DNA of 64,000 bases from assembly GCA_947454485.1 (NCBI GenBank), contig CANGJJ010000011.1:1-64000 (forward strand), written 5' to 3'. The notes under the pieces were generated by a model. That model worked only from the letters and a program-made list of their open reading frames with translations, did not search any database and was not told the DNA's origin. Below are positions 35,999 to 45,329 of the stretch, in pieces; the first letter of the stretch is position 1, and each line of letters starts with the position of its first letter. This DNA comes from Beijerinckiaceae bacterium (GTDB taxonomy: Bacteria; Pseudomonadota; Alphaproteobacteria; Rhizobiales; Beijerinckiaceae). The position numbers and the translations under genes are program-made.

Positions 35999-36943
35999 AT
36001 GATTTCGATCTTAGCGGCCACATGCCGCCTGCCTGCGGGGTCCTCGATCCTGCGCAATGCTCTTCTGGTTGGCGCTGCCGCCAGTGTTCTGGCTGGCTGT
36101 GCCCAGCAGCCGGACAAGAAGAAGCGTTCGAAAGAATATTTCCCGAGCTCAGTCTATGGCGCCGCCAGCGAGCGCGTGGTGAATGAGGGCGATCCCGTGC
36201 CGCGCGGAGGCGGGCAATATTTGGTAGGTCGGCCCTATACAATCGCCGGCAAGACCTATGTGCCGACCGATCGCCCGCCCCAGAGCCAGGCTGGCTTGGC
36301 CTCTTATTATGGCGGCGCCTTCCACGGTCGGCGCACGGCCAATGGCGAAGTCTATGACATGAATTCGATCTCAGCGGCGCATCCGACCATGCCGCTACCC
36401 AGCTATGTGCGCGTTACCAATACGCGTAACGGGCGCTCGATTATCGTGCGCGTCAATGATCGTGGGCCGTTCCATTCTTCGCGCATCATGGATGTGTCGG
36501 CTCGCGTTGCTGAGGCGCTTGATTTCAAGCGTTTTGGCACGGCTCCCATCAAGCTCGACTATATCGCCAAGGCCGGTCTTGCTGGTTCTGATGATGAGAA
36601 GCTTTTCGCCACTTTGCGGACTGACGGCAAGCCAGCCAATCTGAATGGCAATCCGGAGGCGCCCGCAACGATGGTCGCTGAGGCGCCTTTGCGCAAACCT
36701 GAGGCTGCAGCTTCCGCAACAACGGTGGAGCAGGGGACGCGCGCGCTCAACCTGGCCTCAGTGGCTCCCGCGCCCCCGCCGCGCCCCTTTGAGATTGGCC
36801 CGACAGGCCTCCGGGGCACCGCGCCCCAGCGTCAGGCTGTGCTCTTTTCCGATCAGCGCCCATCTGCCCCTGCGGCGCCTGTGCGCAATGAGCCCGCCTT
36901 TCAGGCCCCCTCAGTGCCTTTGCCACCCCGGCGGCCGCGTTAA
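35999..36943 (+). CDS. rlpA: RlpA-family septal ring lytic transglycosylase lipoprotein
   Basis: The 314-aa outer-membrane lipoprotein has the lipobox SVLAGC with lipidated Cys34. A double-psi beta-barrel domain spans about residues 95-185, starting with GLASYYGGAFHGRRTANGE and including VRVNDRGPFHSSRIMDVS. RlpA cleaves peptidoglycan strands lacking stem peptides. The C-terminal 120 residues are Pro/Ala-rich and I see no SPOR domain, unlike Pseudomonas RlpA. The start MISILAATC is chosen because it opens the signal peptide; its Shine-Dalgarno site is weak. It precedes the PBP gene dacC. Confidence 0.87.
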   Translation: MISILAATCRLPAGSSILRNALLVGAAASVLAGCAQQPDKKKRSKEYFPSSVYGAASERVVNEGDPVPRGGGQYLVGRPYTIAGKTYVPTDRPPQSQAGLASYYGGAFHGRRTANGEVYDMNSISAAHPTMPLPSYVRVTNTRNGRSIIVRVNDRGPFHSSRIMDVSARVAEALDFKRFGTAPIKLDYIAKAGLAGSDDEKLFATLRTDGKPANLNGNPEAPATMVAEAPLRKPEAAASATTVEQGTRALNLASVAPAPPPRPFEIGPTGLRGTAPQRQAVLFSDQRPSAPAAPVRNEPAFQAPSVPLPPRRPR

Positions 36944-36996
36944 TCTGCTCAGCTCGTTGATTTAGTTGGCTCAAAGCGCCACATTGGCCATGCGGG

Positions 36997-38196
36997 ATGG
37001 TCCCGCTGAGGCGGGGTGGTTCTGTGCTGTTGGTCCTGCGTTTGCTGGTGATCTTTGGGCTCGTGCCAGTTGCGGCAGTTGCGCAAGTGTCGAGCTTTTC
37101 AACCAGCGCACCCTATGTCGTGCTCTATGACGCAGACACTGGCAGCTATCTGTATGAGCGGGGTTCAGATGTGCCCGTCTCGCCAGCCTCCACCGCCAAA
37201 ATCATGGCCGCCGAAGTGGTCTTCCATGACTTGAAGCTTGGGCGGCTCTCACTCGATCAGGAATTGAGCGTCAGCGAACATGCATGGCGCACAGGCGGAG
37301 CTATGGCGCGCGGCTCCAGCATGTTTGCTGCTTTGGGCAGTCGCATCAAAGTGGAAGATCTTTTGCGCGGTTTGCTGGTTGTGTCGGGCAATGATGCGGG
37401 GATCATTCTGGGCGAAGGATTGGCCGGGTCAGACTCAGCCTTCGCGCAGCGCATGACACAGCGCGCGCAGGAGCTTGGATTACGCTCCCTGAGTTTCCGC
37501 AATTCTTGGGGCAAGGATGACCCGGGCCAAAAAGTCACGGCGCGCGACATGGCTTTGCTCGCCGCTCATGTCATCAAGACTTATCCTGAATATTACCCCT
37601 ATTTCGCCGAGCGCGAATTCACCTGGAGCAAGATCCGCCAGCAAAACCGCAATCCTCTTCTGACGATGGATCTAGGGGCGGATGGTCTCAAGACCGGCAA
37701 TATCGACGAGTCGAGCGGTTATGGAATTGTAGGCTCGGCTGTGCAGAACGGCCAGCGACTGATCCTCGCCATGTATGGATTGAAAACCGCCAAAGAACGC
37801 GCGGAGGAAGCGCGCAAGATTCTGCAATGGGGTTTTCGGTCTTTTGAGACCAAACAAGTCATGGGGCAGGGCGAGGTTGTCGGCACAGCCCGGCTTTATG
37901 GAGGCGCGCAATTCAGTGTGCCTTTGGTCACTACAAAAGCGGTTCGTGTTCTTGTGCCGCGCGGCACGAGTGAGCGCTTGAGCGCGCGCATCGTTTATAT
38001 GGGGCCGATTTCGGCACCCGTTCAGGAAGGCGCCGAGATGGCACGGCTCAAAATCTTCCGGGGCAACAATCTGGCACTCGACATTCCTTTGGTGGCAGGC
38101 GAAACAGTGGAGGCGGGCTCTCTGCCGCGCCGTGCTCTTGATGCCAGTCTGGAGCTCGGCCAGTCACTCATTCGGACTTATGTTTTCAAGCAATGA
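36997..38196 (+). CDS. dacC: D-alanyl-D-alanine carboxypeptidase (PBP5/6 family)
   Basis: Trims the terminal D-Ala from peptidoglycan pentapeptides in the periplasm. The 399-aa product has a signal peptide (residues about 8-29). The three active-site motifs are Ser65-Thr-Ala-Lys68 (SxxK), Ser130-Gly-Asn132 (SxN) and Lys232-Thr-Gly234 (KTG). The C-terminal PBP5-type domain ends in an amphipathic helix (ALDASLELGQSLIRTYVF) that should hold the enzyme to the membrane. Its stop overlaps the tmk start by 4 nt, so it leads a tightly packed operon. Confidence 0.93.
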   Translation: MVPLRRGGSVLLVLRLLVIFGLVPVAAVAQVSSFSTSAPYVVLYDADTGSYLYERGSDVPVSPASTAKIMAAEVVFHDLKLGRLSLDQELSVSEHAWRTGGAMARGSSMFAALGSRIKVEDLLRGLLVVSGNDAGIILGEGLAGSDSAFAQRMTQRAQELGLRSLSFRNSWGKDDPGQKVTARDMALLAAHVIKTYPEYYPYFAEREFTWSKIRQQNRNPLLTMDLGADGLKTGNIDESSGYGIVGSAVQNGQRLILAMYGLKTAKERAEEARKILQWGFRSFETKQVMGQGEVVGTARLYGGAQFSVPLVTTKAVRVLVPRGTSERLSARIVYMGPISAPVQEGAEMARLKIFRGNNLALDIPLVAGETVEAGSLPRRALDASLELGQSLIRTYVFKQ

Positions 38197-38879
38197 CCGA
38201 CCCGTCACTTCATAACCAGCCTCGACGTGGGCGCTTCATCACGCTTGAAGGCGGGGAGGGGGCCGGTAAATCGACGCAGGTCAAATTGCTCGCAGAGCAT
38301 ATTCGCAGTCTGGGATTTGAATGCGTCGTCACCCGCGAGCCCGGTGGATCGCCCGTTGCTGAGCAATTGCGTGAGGTGATTTTGTCAGGTGCAGCTGCAC
38401 CGCTGGGCCCTGCAGCAGAAGCTGTTTTGTTTTCTGCAGCGCGCATTGATCACATCACACAGACGATTGCGCCGGCCCTGCAGCGCGGTGCCTTTGTTAT
38501 TTGCGATCGTTTCGCCGATTCCACGCGCGCTTATCAAGGTGCGCAAGGCAAGGTTGATCAGGCGCTGATTTCTGCCCTCGAAAAAGTGGCTGTTGGTCCC
38601 TATCGACCTGACCTCACCTTGGTGCTGGATTTGCCTGCCGAAACTGGACTGGCACGTGCACATCAACGGCGCACAGGCGCTGTTGATCGTTTTGAGGCTG
38701 AGGGCTTAGCTTTTCATCAAGGCTTGCGTGAGGCTTTTTTGGAGATTGCGCGCAAGGAGCCGCATCGCTGTGCTGTGATTGACGCTTCGCAATCTCCCGA
38801 TGAGGTTGGCAGCGCGATCTGGGATGTTGTGCAAGAGCGCCTCTCATCTGCTCTGGCGCGAAAGGCACAGACCCTATGA
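38193..38879 (+). CDS. tmk: Thymidylate kinase
   Basis: Converts dTMP to dTDP in dTTP synthesis. The 228-aa protein has the P-loop GGEGAGKST at residues 20-28, the DRFADSTRAYQG motif (DRx-type) near residue 104, and a lid region with RRTGAVDRFE. Normal length is about 210-230 aa. It overlaps dacC and holB by 4 nt each (ATGA), indicating coupled translation. The tmk-holB pairing is widespread. Confidence 0.96.
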   Translation: MTDPSLHNQPRRGRFITLEGGEGAGKSTQVKLLAEHIRSLGFECVVTREPGGSPVAEQLREVILSGAAAPLGPAAEAVLFSAARIDHITQTIAPALQRGAFVICDRFADSTRAYQGAQGKVDQALISALEKVAVGPYRPDLTLVLDLPAETGLARAHQRRTGAVDRFEAEGLAFHQGLREAFLEIARKEPHRCAVIDASQSPDEVGSAIWDVVQERLSSALARKAQTL

Positions 38880-39958
38880 GCCGCAAGAGTGACAGTGAAG
38901 CGCTACCCGAAAGCGATGCGCTTTTTGAAGAGGCGCATCCTCGCCATCGCTACGAACTTTTTGGGCATCACAAGGTTGAGCAAGATTTGCTCGAAGCCTA
39001 TCGGCACAATCGTTTGCCGCAGGCCATCATTCTGGGTGGACCAGAGGGGATCGGCAAAGCTACGCTCGCTTGGCGTTTTGCACGTTTCGTTCTCGCCAAT
39101 CCACTTGCAGCTTCTGCGTCCGTGCAACAGGCGCAGGATTTGAGTGTGAGCGCTGACCATCCTGTGTCCAAGCGGCTTGAAGCCATGGGGCATGGTGATC
39201 TGTTGGTCTTGCGCCGGGAATGGAACGACAAGACGAAGAAGCACTATACCGAGATCCGCATCGACGATGTGCGCCAAGCGATGAATCTCTATCATCATGC
39301 CTCATCAGAGGGTGGATGGCGCATCTGCATTGTCGACAGCGCGGATGATCTCAATATCTCCAGCGCCAATGCTTTGCTGAAGATCATCGAAGAGCCGCCG
39401 CCACTCTCTCTATTTCTCTTCATCAGTCACCGGCCTGGCCGGATGTTGCCGACCATTCGCTCACGCTCTCGCCTCATTCATATGGAGCCGCTGGACACGC
39501 AGGATGTGGTGGCCGCGATCAAGTCGCTGGGCGAAGACTGGGCGCATCATGAAGGGCTGGAGGATGCTGCCGAGCGCTCGGGTGGCTCGGTGCGTCAGGC
39601 CCTTCGGCTTCTCAGCCGCGAAGGCTTGGAGCTGACCGGCGAGATTGAGGAGCTTCTCAACCGCTTGCCTGATGTGGACTGGAGTGGTTTGCACCAGCTC
39701 GCTGACCGGGTCTCGGCCAGCGATGCGCAAGATGACTTTGCCGCCACCATTGAGGCCATTCAGGACTGGCTGGACCATCAGGTGCGCAGCGAGGCTGCGG
39801 CGGGGGCGGGGCCAGCAAGCCTTGCACCCTATGCGCAGGTATGGGAAAAAGTCGCCGACTCGGTTCGCGAGGCGGAGGCCATCAACCTCGATAAACGCCC
39901 GCTTATATTGTCGATTTTCGCCGATCTCGCAGCTGCCGTCAGCGCTGCGCGGCCCTGA
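38876..39958 (+). CDS. holB: DNA polymerase III subunit delta'
   Basis: Clamp-loader stator subunit, 360 aa. An AAA+ fold with a P-loop-like GPEGIGKAT at residues 55-63 and the sensor region [14 protein letters not shown] near 161-174, the hallmark of delta'/gamma subunits. [18 protein letters not shown] follows. I see no Cys4 zinc module, which is commonly reduced in alphaproteobacterial delta'. The gene follows tmk with a 4-nt overlap and precedes metG by 38 nt. Confidence 0.94.
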   Translation: MSRKSDSEALPESDALFEEAHPRHRYELFGHHKVEQDLLEAYRHNRLPQAIILGGPEGIGKATLAWRFARFVLANPLAASASVQQAQDLSVSADHPVSKRLEAMGHGDLLVLRREWNDKTKKHYTEIRIDDVRQAMNLYHHASSEGGWRICIVDSADDLNISSANALLKIIEEPPPLSLFLFISHRPGRMLPTIRSRSRLIHMEPLDTQDVVAAIKSLGEDWAHHEGLEDAAERSGGSVRQALRLLSREGLELTGEIEELLNRLPDVDWSGLHQLADRVSASDAQDDFAATIEAIQDWLDHQVRSEAAAGAGPASLAPYAQVWEKVADSVREAEAINLDKRPLILSIFADLAAAVSAARP

Positions 39959-39996
39959 ATGGGAGCGCTGGTGCGCCAGCGCATTTTGGTACCACA

Positions 39997-41565
39997 ATGG
40001 CCAACAGCCGCTTCTACATCACGACTGCAATTCCTTATGCCAATGGCGCGCCCCATATCGGCCATGCCTATGAGCGGATTGCGACCGATGCAATCCAGCG
40101 TTTCATGCGTCTGGACGGCCGTGACGTGCTCTTCGTCACGGGCATGGATGAGCATGGCCAGAAGATGCAGCAGACAGCCGCGCGCGACGGCATCAGCCCG
40201 CAGCAGCTCGCCGACCGCACAGCTGCGCAATTTGAAAAGATGGGCGAGGCGCTGAATGCGCGCGCCGATGACATCGTGCGCACGACCCAGCCGCGCCACT
40301 ATGCGGCCAGTCAGGAAATCTGGAAGCGGATGGCCGCCAAGGGCGATATCTATATTTCCAAATATCCGGGCTGGTATTCGGTGCGCGACGAGGCTTTCTT
40401 CGACGAGAGCGAGCTCAGCCAAAATGCCGAGGGCAAGAAGTTTGCCCCCACGGGCGCGCCGGTCGAATGGGTGGAAGAGGAGAGTTATTATTTCAAGCTC
40501 TCGGCCTATGCCGACAAGCTGCTGGCCTATTACAAGGCCCATCCCGATTTCATCGTGCCGGATAAATATCGCAATGAGATCGTCGCCTTTGTTGAGCGCG
40601 GGCTCAATGATCTGTCGATCAGTCGCTCGACCTTCAATTGGGGTGTGCCTGTTCCGGGCGATGACCGTCATGTCATGTATGTCTGGGTCGATGCGCTGAC
40701 CAATTACATCACCGGCACGGGCTTTCCTGATGCGGGTGCGGAGCGCGCGCCCTATTGGCCGGCCGATGCCCATGTGATTGGCAAGGACATCACCCGCTTC
40801 CATGCGATCTATTGGCCGGCCTTTTTGATGTCAGCCGAATTGCCACTGCCCAAGCAGATTGTCGTCCACGGCTTTCTGTTCAATCGCGGTGAGAAAATGT
40901 CAAAGTCAGTCGGCAATGTGATCGACCCTTTCACGCTCGCCAGCCATTATGGCGTGGACCAGATGCGCTATTTCTTCTTGCGCGAAGTGCCCTTCGGTCA
41001 GGATGGGAATTATTCGCATGAGGCCATCGTCCAGCGTATCAATGCGGATCTGGCCAATGATCTGGGCAATCTGGCGCAGCGGTCCTTGTCGATGATCGCC
41101 AAGAATTGCGGCGGCGTGGTGCCAACCCCCGGCAGCTTTACTCCTGAGGATGAGGCCATGCTGGCTGATGCGGCGGCGCTCGCAGATAAATCCCGCGCGG
41201 CCATGAAGGACTATGCGCTGCATCTCGTTTTGGGCGAGATCTGGCGCGTCGTGGCAGAGGCCAATCGCTATTTCGCCTCGCAGGAGCCTTGGAAACTGAC
41301 CAAGAGCGATCCGGCCCGCCGCGATACGGTGCTCTATGTGACTGCCGAAGTTCTGCGCAATGTCGCACTCATGGCCCAGCCTTTCATTCCCGATGCGGCA
41401 GCCAAGCTGCTTGATCTGCTGGGCGTTGATGCTGATGCGCGCGCTTTTGACAAGGTTGGAAGCGCTGGGCGTTTGATCGCGGGTCGTGCTTTGCCTGCCC
41501 CCGCGCCGATCTTCCCGCGATATGTGGAGGCAGAGGAGGGGGCTCCGGCTCAGGCGAAGAACTGA
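39997..41565 (+). CDS. metG: Methionyl-tRNA synthetase
   Basis: Charges initiator and elongator tRNA-Met. The 522-aa protein is class I, with the HIGH motif His20-Ile-Gly-His23 (GAPHIGHAY) and KMSKSVGN near residue 300. The connecting peptide ([18 protein letters not shown]) lacks the Cys knuckle of the E. coli type, and there is no C-terminal dimerisation domain, so it is the shorter subtype common in alphaproteobacteria. The stop overlaps the tatD ATG by 1 nt. Confidence 0.97.
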   Translation: MANSRFYITTAIPYANGAPHIGHAYERIATDAIQRFMRLDGRDVLFVTGMDEHGQKMQQTAARDGISPQQLADRTAAQFEKMGEALNARADDIVRTTQPRHYAASQEIWKRMAAKGDIYISKYPGWYSVRDEAFFDESELSQNAEGKKFAPTGAPVEWVEEESYYFKLSAYADKLLAYYKAHPDFIVPDKYRNEIVAFVERGLNDLSISRSTFNWGVPVPGDDRHVMYVWVDALTNYITGTGFPDAGAERAPYWPADAHVIGKDITRFHAIYWPAFLMSAELPLPKQIVVHGFLFNRGEKMSKSVGNVIDPFTLASHYGVDQMRYFFLREVPFGQDGNYSHEAIVQRINADLANDLGNLAQRSLSMIAKNCGGVVPTPGSFTPEDEAMLADAAALADKSRAAMKDYALHLVLGEIWRVVAEANRYFASQEPWKLTKSDPARRDTVLYVTAEVLRNVALMAQPFIPDAAAKLLDLLGVDADARAFDKVGSAGRLIAGRALPAPAPIFPRYVEAEEGAPAQAKN

Positions 41566-42350
41566 TGCTGATCGACTCCCACTGCCATCTCGACTTCCCC
41601 GATTTCGAGGCTGAGTTGCCCTCGGTGATCGAGCGCGCCCGCACCCATGGTGTGGGGCGCATGATTACGATTTCCACCCGTGTCGCCAAATATGATGTCT
41701 ATCGGTCCATCGCTGAGGCCAATCCATCGGTCTGGTTCTCGACAGGCACGCATCCGCATCAGGCACATGAGGAGGCCGAGGTCAGTGTTGAGGATCTTGT
41801 AGCGCGAGCCAGCCATCCGCGCTGCATCGCCATTGGGGAGGCCGGTCTTGATTACCACTATGACAAGAGCCCGCGCGATGTGGCCGAGCAGGTCTTTCGT
41901 CGTCATATCGAGGCTGCGCGCCGCACGGGTCTGCCGCTCGTCATCCATTCGCGCGATGCAGATGAAGATATGGCGCGTATTCTGCGCGATGAGATGGGGA
42001 AGGGGCCTTTCAAAGCCCTGCTCCATTGTTTCACCTCGAGCCGTTCGCTGGCAGAGACTGCGATGGAACTCGGGCTCTATATCTCCTTCTCCGGGGTGCT
42101 TACTTTCAAGAATTCGCAGGAGCTTCGCGACATCGCGCGCGATATGCCGCTCGATCGTGTCTTGGTTGAGACAGATGCTCCGTTTTTGGCGCCAGTTCCA
42201 CATCGCGGCAAGCGCAATGAACCTGCCTTCGTGACAGAAACTGCCCGTATTTTAGGGACTGCCAAGGGGCTAAGCGCCGAAGAAATCATCTCAAAAACAA
42301 CGGGAAATGCATTGTTTTTGTTTGATAAAATGCCGGGCCTGTCGACATGA
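41565..42350 (+). CDS. tatD: TatD-family metal-dependent DNase/hydrolase
   Basis: The 261-aa TIM-barrel hydrolase has the metal motif DSHCHLD at residues 3-9. A catalytic Glu lies in IGEAGLDYHY (near 89), with His residues at VIHSRDAD and LLHCFTSS, and the final Asp is in LVETDAPFLAP. TatD-type enzymes degrade DNA ends or act in quality control. The synteny metG-tatD-MBL hydrolase is widespread. The coding region overlaps both neighbours (1 nt and 4 nt). Confidence 0.94.
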   Translation: MLIDSHCHLDFPDFEAELPSVIERARTHGVGRMITISTRVAKYDVYRSIAEANPSVWFSTGTHPHQAHEEAEVSVEDLVARASHPRCIAIGEAGLDYHYDKSPRDVAEQVFRRHIEAARRTGLPLVIHSRDADEDMARILRDEMGKGPFKALLHCFTSSRSLAETAMELGLYISFSGVLTFKNSQELRDIARDMPLDRVLVETDAPFLAPVPHRGKRNEPAFVTETARILGTAKGLSAEEIISKTTGNALFLFDKMPGLST

Positions 42351-43141
42351 CAACGCGCGTCACCATTCTGGGCTGTGGCTCGTCTGGGGGCGTTCCCCGT
42401 GTGGCGCAGGGCTGGGGTGTCTGCGATCCCAAGAATCCGCTGAACCGCCGCCGCCGCTGCTCCATTCTGGTCGAGCAGATTGGCCCTGAGGGGGTGACGC
42501 GGGTGCTGGTGGATACATCGCCCGATCTGCGCGATCAGTTGCTAAGCGCTGATGTAGACCGGATCGATGCGGTCATGATGACCCATCCACATGCTGACCA
42601 TACGAATGGGATCGACGATCTGCGCCCGCTGGTCATTCATATGAAGCGGCGCCTTGATATTTTCCTCGATGAGCAAACCTCAGAGATGCTGCGCCGAGCC
42701 TTCGGCTATATTTTCGAGACGCCCGAGGGCAGCAATTATCCGCCTTTACTCAACGAGCATCGCATTCGACCGGGCCATGGATTTACGGTCGAGGGGGCTG
42801 GCGGGCCGCTGGAGGTGATGCCTTTCAGGCTCGATCATGGCGAGATCGACGCGGTTGGATTTCGCTTCAATAAAATAGTTTATTCACCTGATTTTAAAGC
42901 GATTTATCCAGAATCCATGACCTGTTTGGAAGGGCTGGATCTGTGGATTATCGACGGCCTGCGCCACACAATCCATCCGACCCATATTTCAATTCCAGAG
43001 GCTCTGGCTTTTGCGCATCAATATCGTTCCAAGCGCACAGTGCTCACCAATCTGTCGAGTGAGGTGGATTACGAGCAGCTGCGGTCCGAATTGCCCGAAG
43101 GCATTGAGGCCGCTCACGATCTCATGGTGCTGACCATCTGA
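42347..43141 (+). CDS. Metallo-beta-lactamase-fold hydrolase (PhnP-like)
   Basis: The 264-aa protein has the metal-binding motif His80-Pro-His82-Ala-Asp84-His85 and an N-terminal ILGCGSSGGVPRV that marks the PhnP/cyclic phosphodiesterase-like branch. YSPDFKAIYPE and HPTHISIPEAL complete the metal site. PhnP acts in phosphonate use, but no phn genes are here, so the role is probably a general phosphodiesterase. It overlaps tatD by 4 nt and ends the operon that begins at dacC. Confidence 0.85.
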   Translation: MTTRVTILGCGSSGGVPRVAQGWGVCDPKNPLNRRRRCSILVEQIGPEGVTRVLVDTSPDLRDQLLSADVDRIDAVMMTHPHADHTNGIDDLRPLVIHMKRRLDIFLDEQTSEMLRRAFGYIFETPEGSNYPPLLNEHRIRPGHGFTVEGAGGPLEVMPFRLDHGEIDAVGFRFNKIVYSPDFKAIYPESMTCLEGLDLWIIDGLRHTIHPTHISIPEALAFAHQYRSKRTVLTNLSSEVDYEQLRSELPEGIEAAHDLMVLTI

Positions 43142-43342
43142 CCTAGGTATGGATTTGTGTTCCATAATATTGATTATGCGATGCATGGATCAGTTCTCTA
43201 CACGCCCCCTCAAAGCGTTTCTGGCCAAAGCCGCCACCGTCTTCCAATCGCTCTGGCTTGTTTTCGAAGGCGCGCCATTGCGCTCTTACGGATACCGCTC
43301 GAAGCTTTTTTTGAAGTGGTCATTCGGGCTGGCGTCTTTGAT

Positions 43343-43381
43343 AGACAGCTGCCAGCACCCCTCAGATGCGGCTGTCTTTTT
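43343..43381 (+). terminator. Possible terminator of dacC-...-MBL operon
   Basis: A stem AGACAGCTGC/GCGGCTGTCT (10 bp with one wobble) with a 15-nt loop is followed by TTTTT. It lies about 200 bp beyond the MBL gene stop, further than usual. Confidence 0.45.
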
Positions 43382-43485
43382 CCCTCGTCGCTGCGGTTTT
43401 CCAATGGTTTAGCTCAAGCAATCTTCGGGCGTAAAAATGCCCGCTGCCTAGGTTTCGTTTTTTTTCGCAACTTTCTGTGTTTCAA

Positions 43486-43513
43486 GTAGCCAAAGGGGTT
43501 GCTTTGCTGCTAC
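43486..43513 (+). promoter_or_regulatory. Hairpin in the cold-shock gene leader
   Basis: The arms GTAGC-CAAAG and CTTTG-CT-GCTAC pair around a 6-nt loop with a 2-nt bulge, 154 bp before the chosen ATG. There is no T run directly after it, so a folded mRNA leader element is more likely than a terminator. Confidence 0.4.
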
Positions 43514-43667
43514 ATTATATCGCAGGAGCGCGCACATACTGACGGCAGAACCATTGAGGCCTTCGCTGGCACGATAGGACTGAGTGACGGACGGGGTGCT
43601 GCTCCGGCCGCGTTTTTTATGTTTTGAACGCGGCGGAGCTGAGAATGGTCGGCGGAGACAGGACAGG

Positions 43668-44411
43668 ATGAGCAAAGGCAAGGATTTTCGCCCGCGTAAG
43701 CGTGGTTTCGATGATGATGATGGTCCGTCGGGGTTTGAGTCCCGCAGCCACCGTCCCCCCCGCGCGCCTTTCGGCAGCGACTTTGGTGCTCAGCCGGCTG
43801 GCATGCCTATGCCGTCCATGGGCGCTGGCGGCGCTGCTGCTCCCGGTCAGGCACCGATTGACGCCACCGTGAAGTGGTTCAAGGGCGACAAGGGCTTCGG
43901 CTTTGTCGAACTTGGCAATGGCACGGGCGATGCGTTCCTCCATATCGGTGCTCTCCAATCTGCCGGTTATGAAAGCGTTCCTCCGGGCTCCAAAATGAAG
44001 GTGCTCGTGACGCAGGGCATGAAGGGCGCTCAGGTTGCCCGCGTGCTCGAAGTCGATACGTCGACAGCTGTTGAGCCCCGTCCCCGCTTTGAAGGCGGCG
44101 ATCGCGGCGGCTTTGGTGGTGATCGTGGTGGCTTTGGTGGCGACCGTGGCGGCTTCGGTGGTGGCGCTCGCCCTCCCCGTCGCGCTCCCGATCCCTCGAC
44201 GGCGATCGAAGTCAGCGGCAAGGTCAAATGGTTCGATGAGACCAAGGGCTTCGGCTTTGTGGCCAGCGATGATGGTGGCAAGGATGTGTTCGTGCACATC
44301 TCTGTCCTGCGTCCCGCCGGCATCATGTCGCTTGCTGAAAGCCAGGCTGTCCAGATGCGTGTTGTTGACACGCCGAAGGGCCGCGAAGCGATCTCCATCG
44401 CTCTGGGCTGA
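43668..44411 (+). CDS. Double cold-shock-domain protein with Gly-rich repeat linker
   Basis: The 247-aa nucleic-acid-binding protein has two CSDs. CSD1 (about 62-130) has [20 protein letters not shown]2 (about 180-246) has [21 protein letters not shown]. Each has RNP1 KGFGFV, and CSD2 has the RNP2-like VFVHIS. The linker contains three GDRGGFG repeats (about 144-164), an RGG-type RNA-binding sequence. Single-CSD proteins are the common form; the double form is typical of alphaproteobacteria. The ATG at 43668 has GGACAGG just upstream; the longer open frame starts in non-homologous sequence. A strong terminator follows. Confidence 0.9.
   Translation: MSKGKDFRPRKRGFDDDDGPSGFESRSHRPPRAPFGSDFGAQPAGMPMPSMGAGGAAAPGQAPIDATVKWFKGDKGFGFVELGNGTGDAFLHIGALQSAGYESVPPGSKMKVLVTQGMKGAQVARVLEVDTSTAVEPRPRFEGGDRGGFGGDRGGFGGDRGGFGGGARPPRRAPDPSTAIEVSGKVKWFDETKGFGFVASDDGGKDVFVHISVLRPAGIMSLAESQAVQMRVVDTPKGREAISIALG
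44097..44159 (+). repeat. Three tandem 21-bp repeats in the cold-shock gene
   Basis: Three in-frame 21-bp units encode Gly-Asp-Arg-Gly-Gly-Phe-Gly. Units differ only at third codon positions, so the repeat is kept at protein level. Copy number could vary between strains by slippage. Confidence 0.9.
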
Positions 44412-44433
44412 TCTCTCGATCTTCCAAGTTTTG

Positions 44434-44463
44434 AAAGGCGGCGGATTATTTCGCCGCCTTTTT
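44434..44463 (+). terminator. Intrinsic terminator of cold-shock gene
   Basis: The stem GGCGGCG/CGCCGCC, extended by AAA/TTT, with an 8-nt loop, is followed by TTTTT, 25 bp after the stop codon. Confidence 0.93.
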
Positions 44464-44498
44464 CTATTCGGCCGTGCTCCTCTTATCTCCGCAGGCTC

Positions 44499-45329
44499 AT
44501 GAAACCCTCGCCCGATCTCCAGACCCTGCTCGACATTATTGCAGCACTGCGAACACCGCAGACGGGCTGCCCGTGGGATCTCGAGCAGACATTCACCAGC
44601 ATCGCGCCTTACACGATTGAAGAGGCCTATGAAGTCGTCGATGCCATCGAGCGCGGCGATCTGATGGATCTGAAAGATGAATTGGGGGATCTGTTGTTGC
44701 AGGTCGTCTTCCATGCGCGCATGGCGCAGGAAGAAGGTCGCTTTGCTTTTCCCGATGTTGTTGAGGCCATCACGACCAAACTTGTGCGCCGTCATCCCCA
44801 TGTCTTCGGTGATACGCGCGATCTCACGCCCGATCAGGTTGGTCAGCTGTGGAACCAGATCAAGGCGCAGGAAAAGTCTGAGCGCGCGGCCGCACGTATT
44901 GCTGCAGGACTGCCGCCTGAAAAACATGCTCAAGGACTATTGGCAGGTATTCCAGCTTCCCTGCCCGGTCTCACGCGTGCCGTAAAGCTGCAATCCAAAG
45001 CCTCAACGGTTGGCTTTGATTGGAATGATGCGCGTTTGGTTCTCGCCAAAATCAGAGAAGAGGCCGACGAGATTGAAGCGGCTTTGAATGAGGGTGCAAC
45101 CAAAGAGGTTGTCGCTGGCGAAGTTGGTGATCTGCTTTTTGCAATGGCTAATCTTGCGCGCCATCTTGATACGGATCCAGAAGCCGCGCTTCGTAGCACC
45201 AATGCCAAATTCGAGCGCCGGTTTGCCTATATCGAGGCTGAGCTTGCCAGGCGTGGAACGACGACCAAAGACGCGAGCCTGGAAGAAATGGACGCTTTGT
45301 GGAACGAGGCCAAGGGCCGCGTTGGCTAG
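44499..45329 (+). CDS. mazG: Nucleoside triphosphate pyrophosphohydrolase MazG
   Basis: Hydrolyses NTPs to NMP and PPi, thought to clear aberrant nucleotides and modulate ppGpp. The 276-aa protein has two MazG modules. The first has the metal motif EEAYEV...DELGD (near residues 42-65), the second EEADEIEAAL...EVGD (near 190-212). The N-terminal CPWD is typical. It converges with hflX and their stop codons overlap by 4 nt at a CTAG, so no separate terminator exists between them. mazG next to hflX-hfq is conserved in Hyphomicrobiales. Confidence 0.95.
   Translation: MKPSPDLQTLLDIIAALRTPQTGCPWDLEQTFTSIAPYTIEEAYEVVDAIERGDLMDLKDELGDLLLQVVFHARMAQEEGRFAFPDVVEAITTKLVRRHPHVFGDTRDLTPDQVGQLWNQIKAQEKSERAAARIAAGLPPEKHAQGLLAGIPASLPGLTRAVKLQSKASTVGFDWNDARLVLAKIREEADEIEAALNEGATKEVVAGEVGDLLFAMANLARHLDTDPEAALRSTNAKFERRFAYIEAELARRGTTTKDASLEEMDALWNEAKGRVG

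Larger units (their letters stand above)
43142..43667 (+). other. 526-bp non-coding leader/intergenic region before the cold-shock gene
   Basis: This is the longest gap in the window. It contains a terminator-like hairpin (43343-43381) for the upstream operon, then T-rich sequence around 43456-43465 and a stable hairpin (43486-43513). Two overlapping frames (43149-43412, 43157-43489) lack homology features and plausible ribosome-binding sites, so I do not call them genes. Long structured 5' leaders are known for cspA-type mRNAs, and this may be one; a small RNA is also possible. Confidence 0.5.

Noticed and set aside
43149-43489. Two overlapping small frames after the MBL hydrolase gene
   Set aside because: They have no plausible ribosome-binding site and no recognisable family, and they run through a hairpin with a T run.
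43617-44933. 438-codon open frame antisense to the cold-shock gene and mazG
   Set aside because: It spans a strong terminator and two real genes on the other strand; the translation shows no domain.
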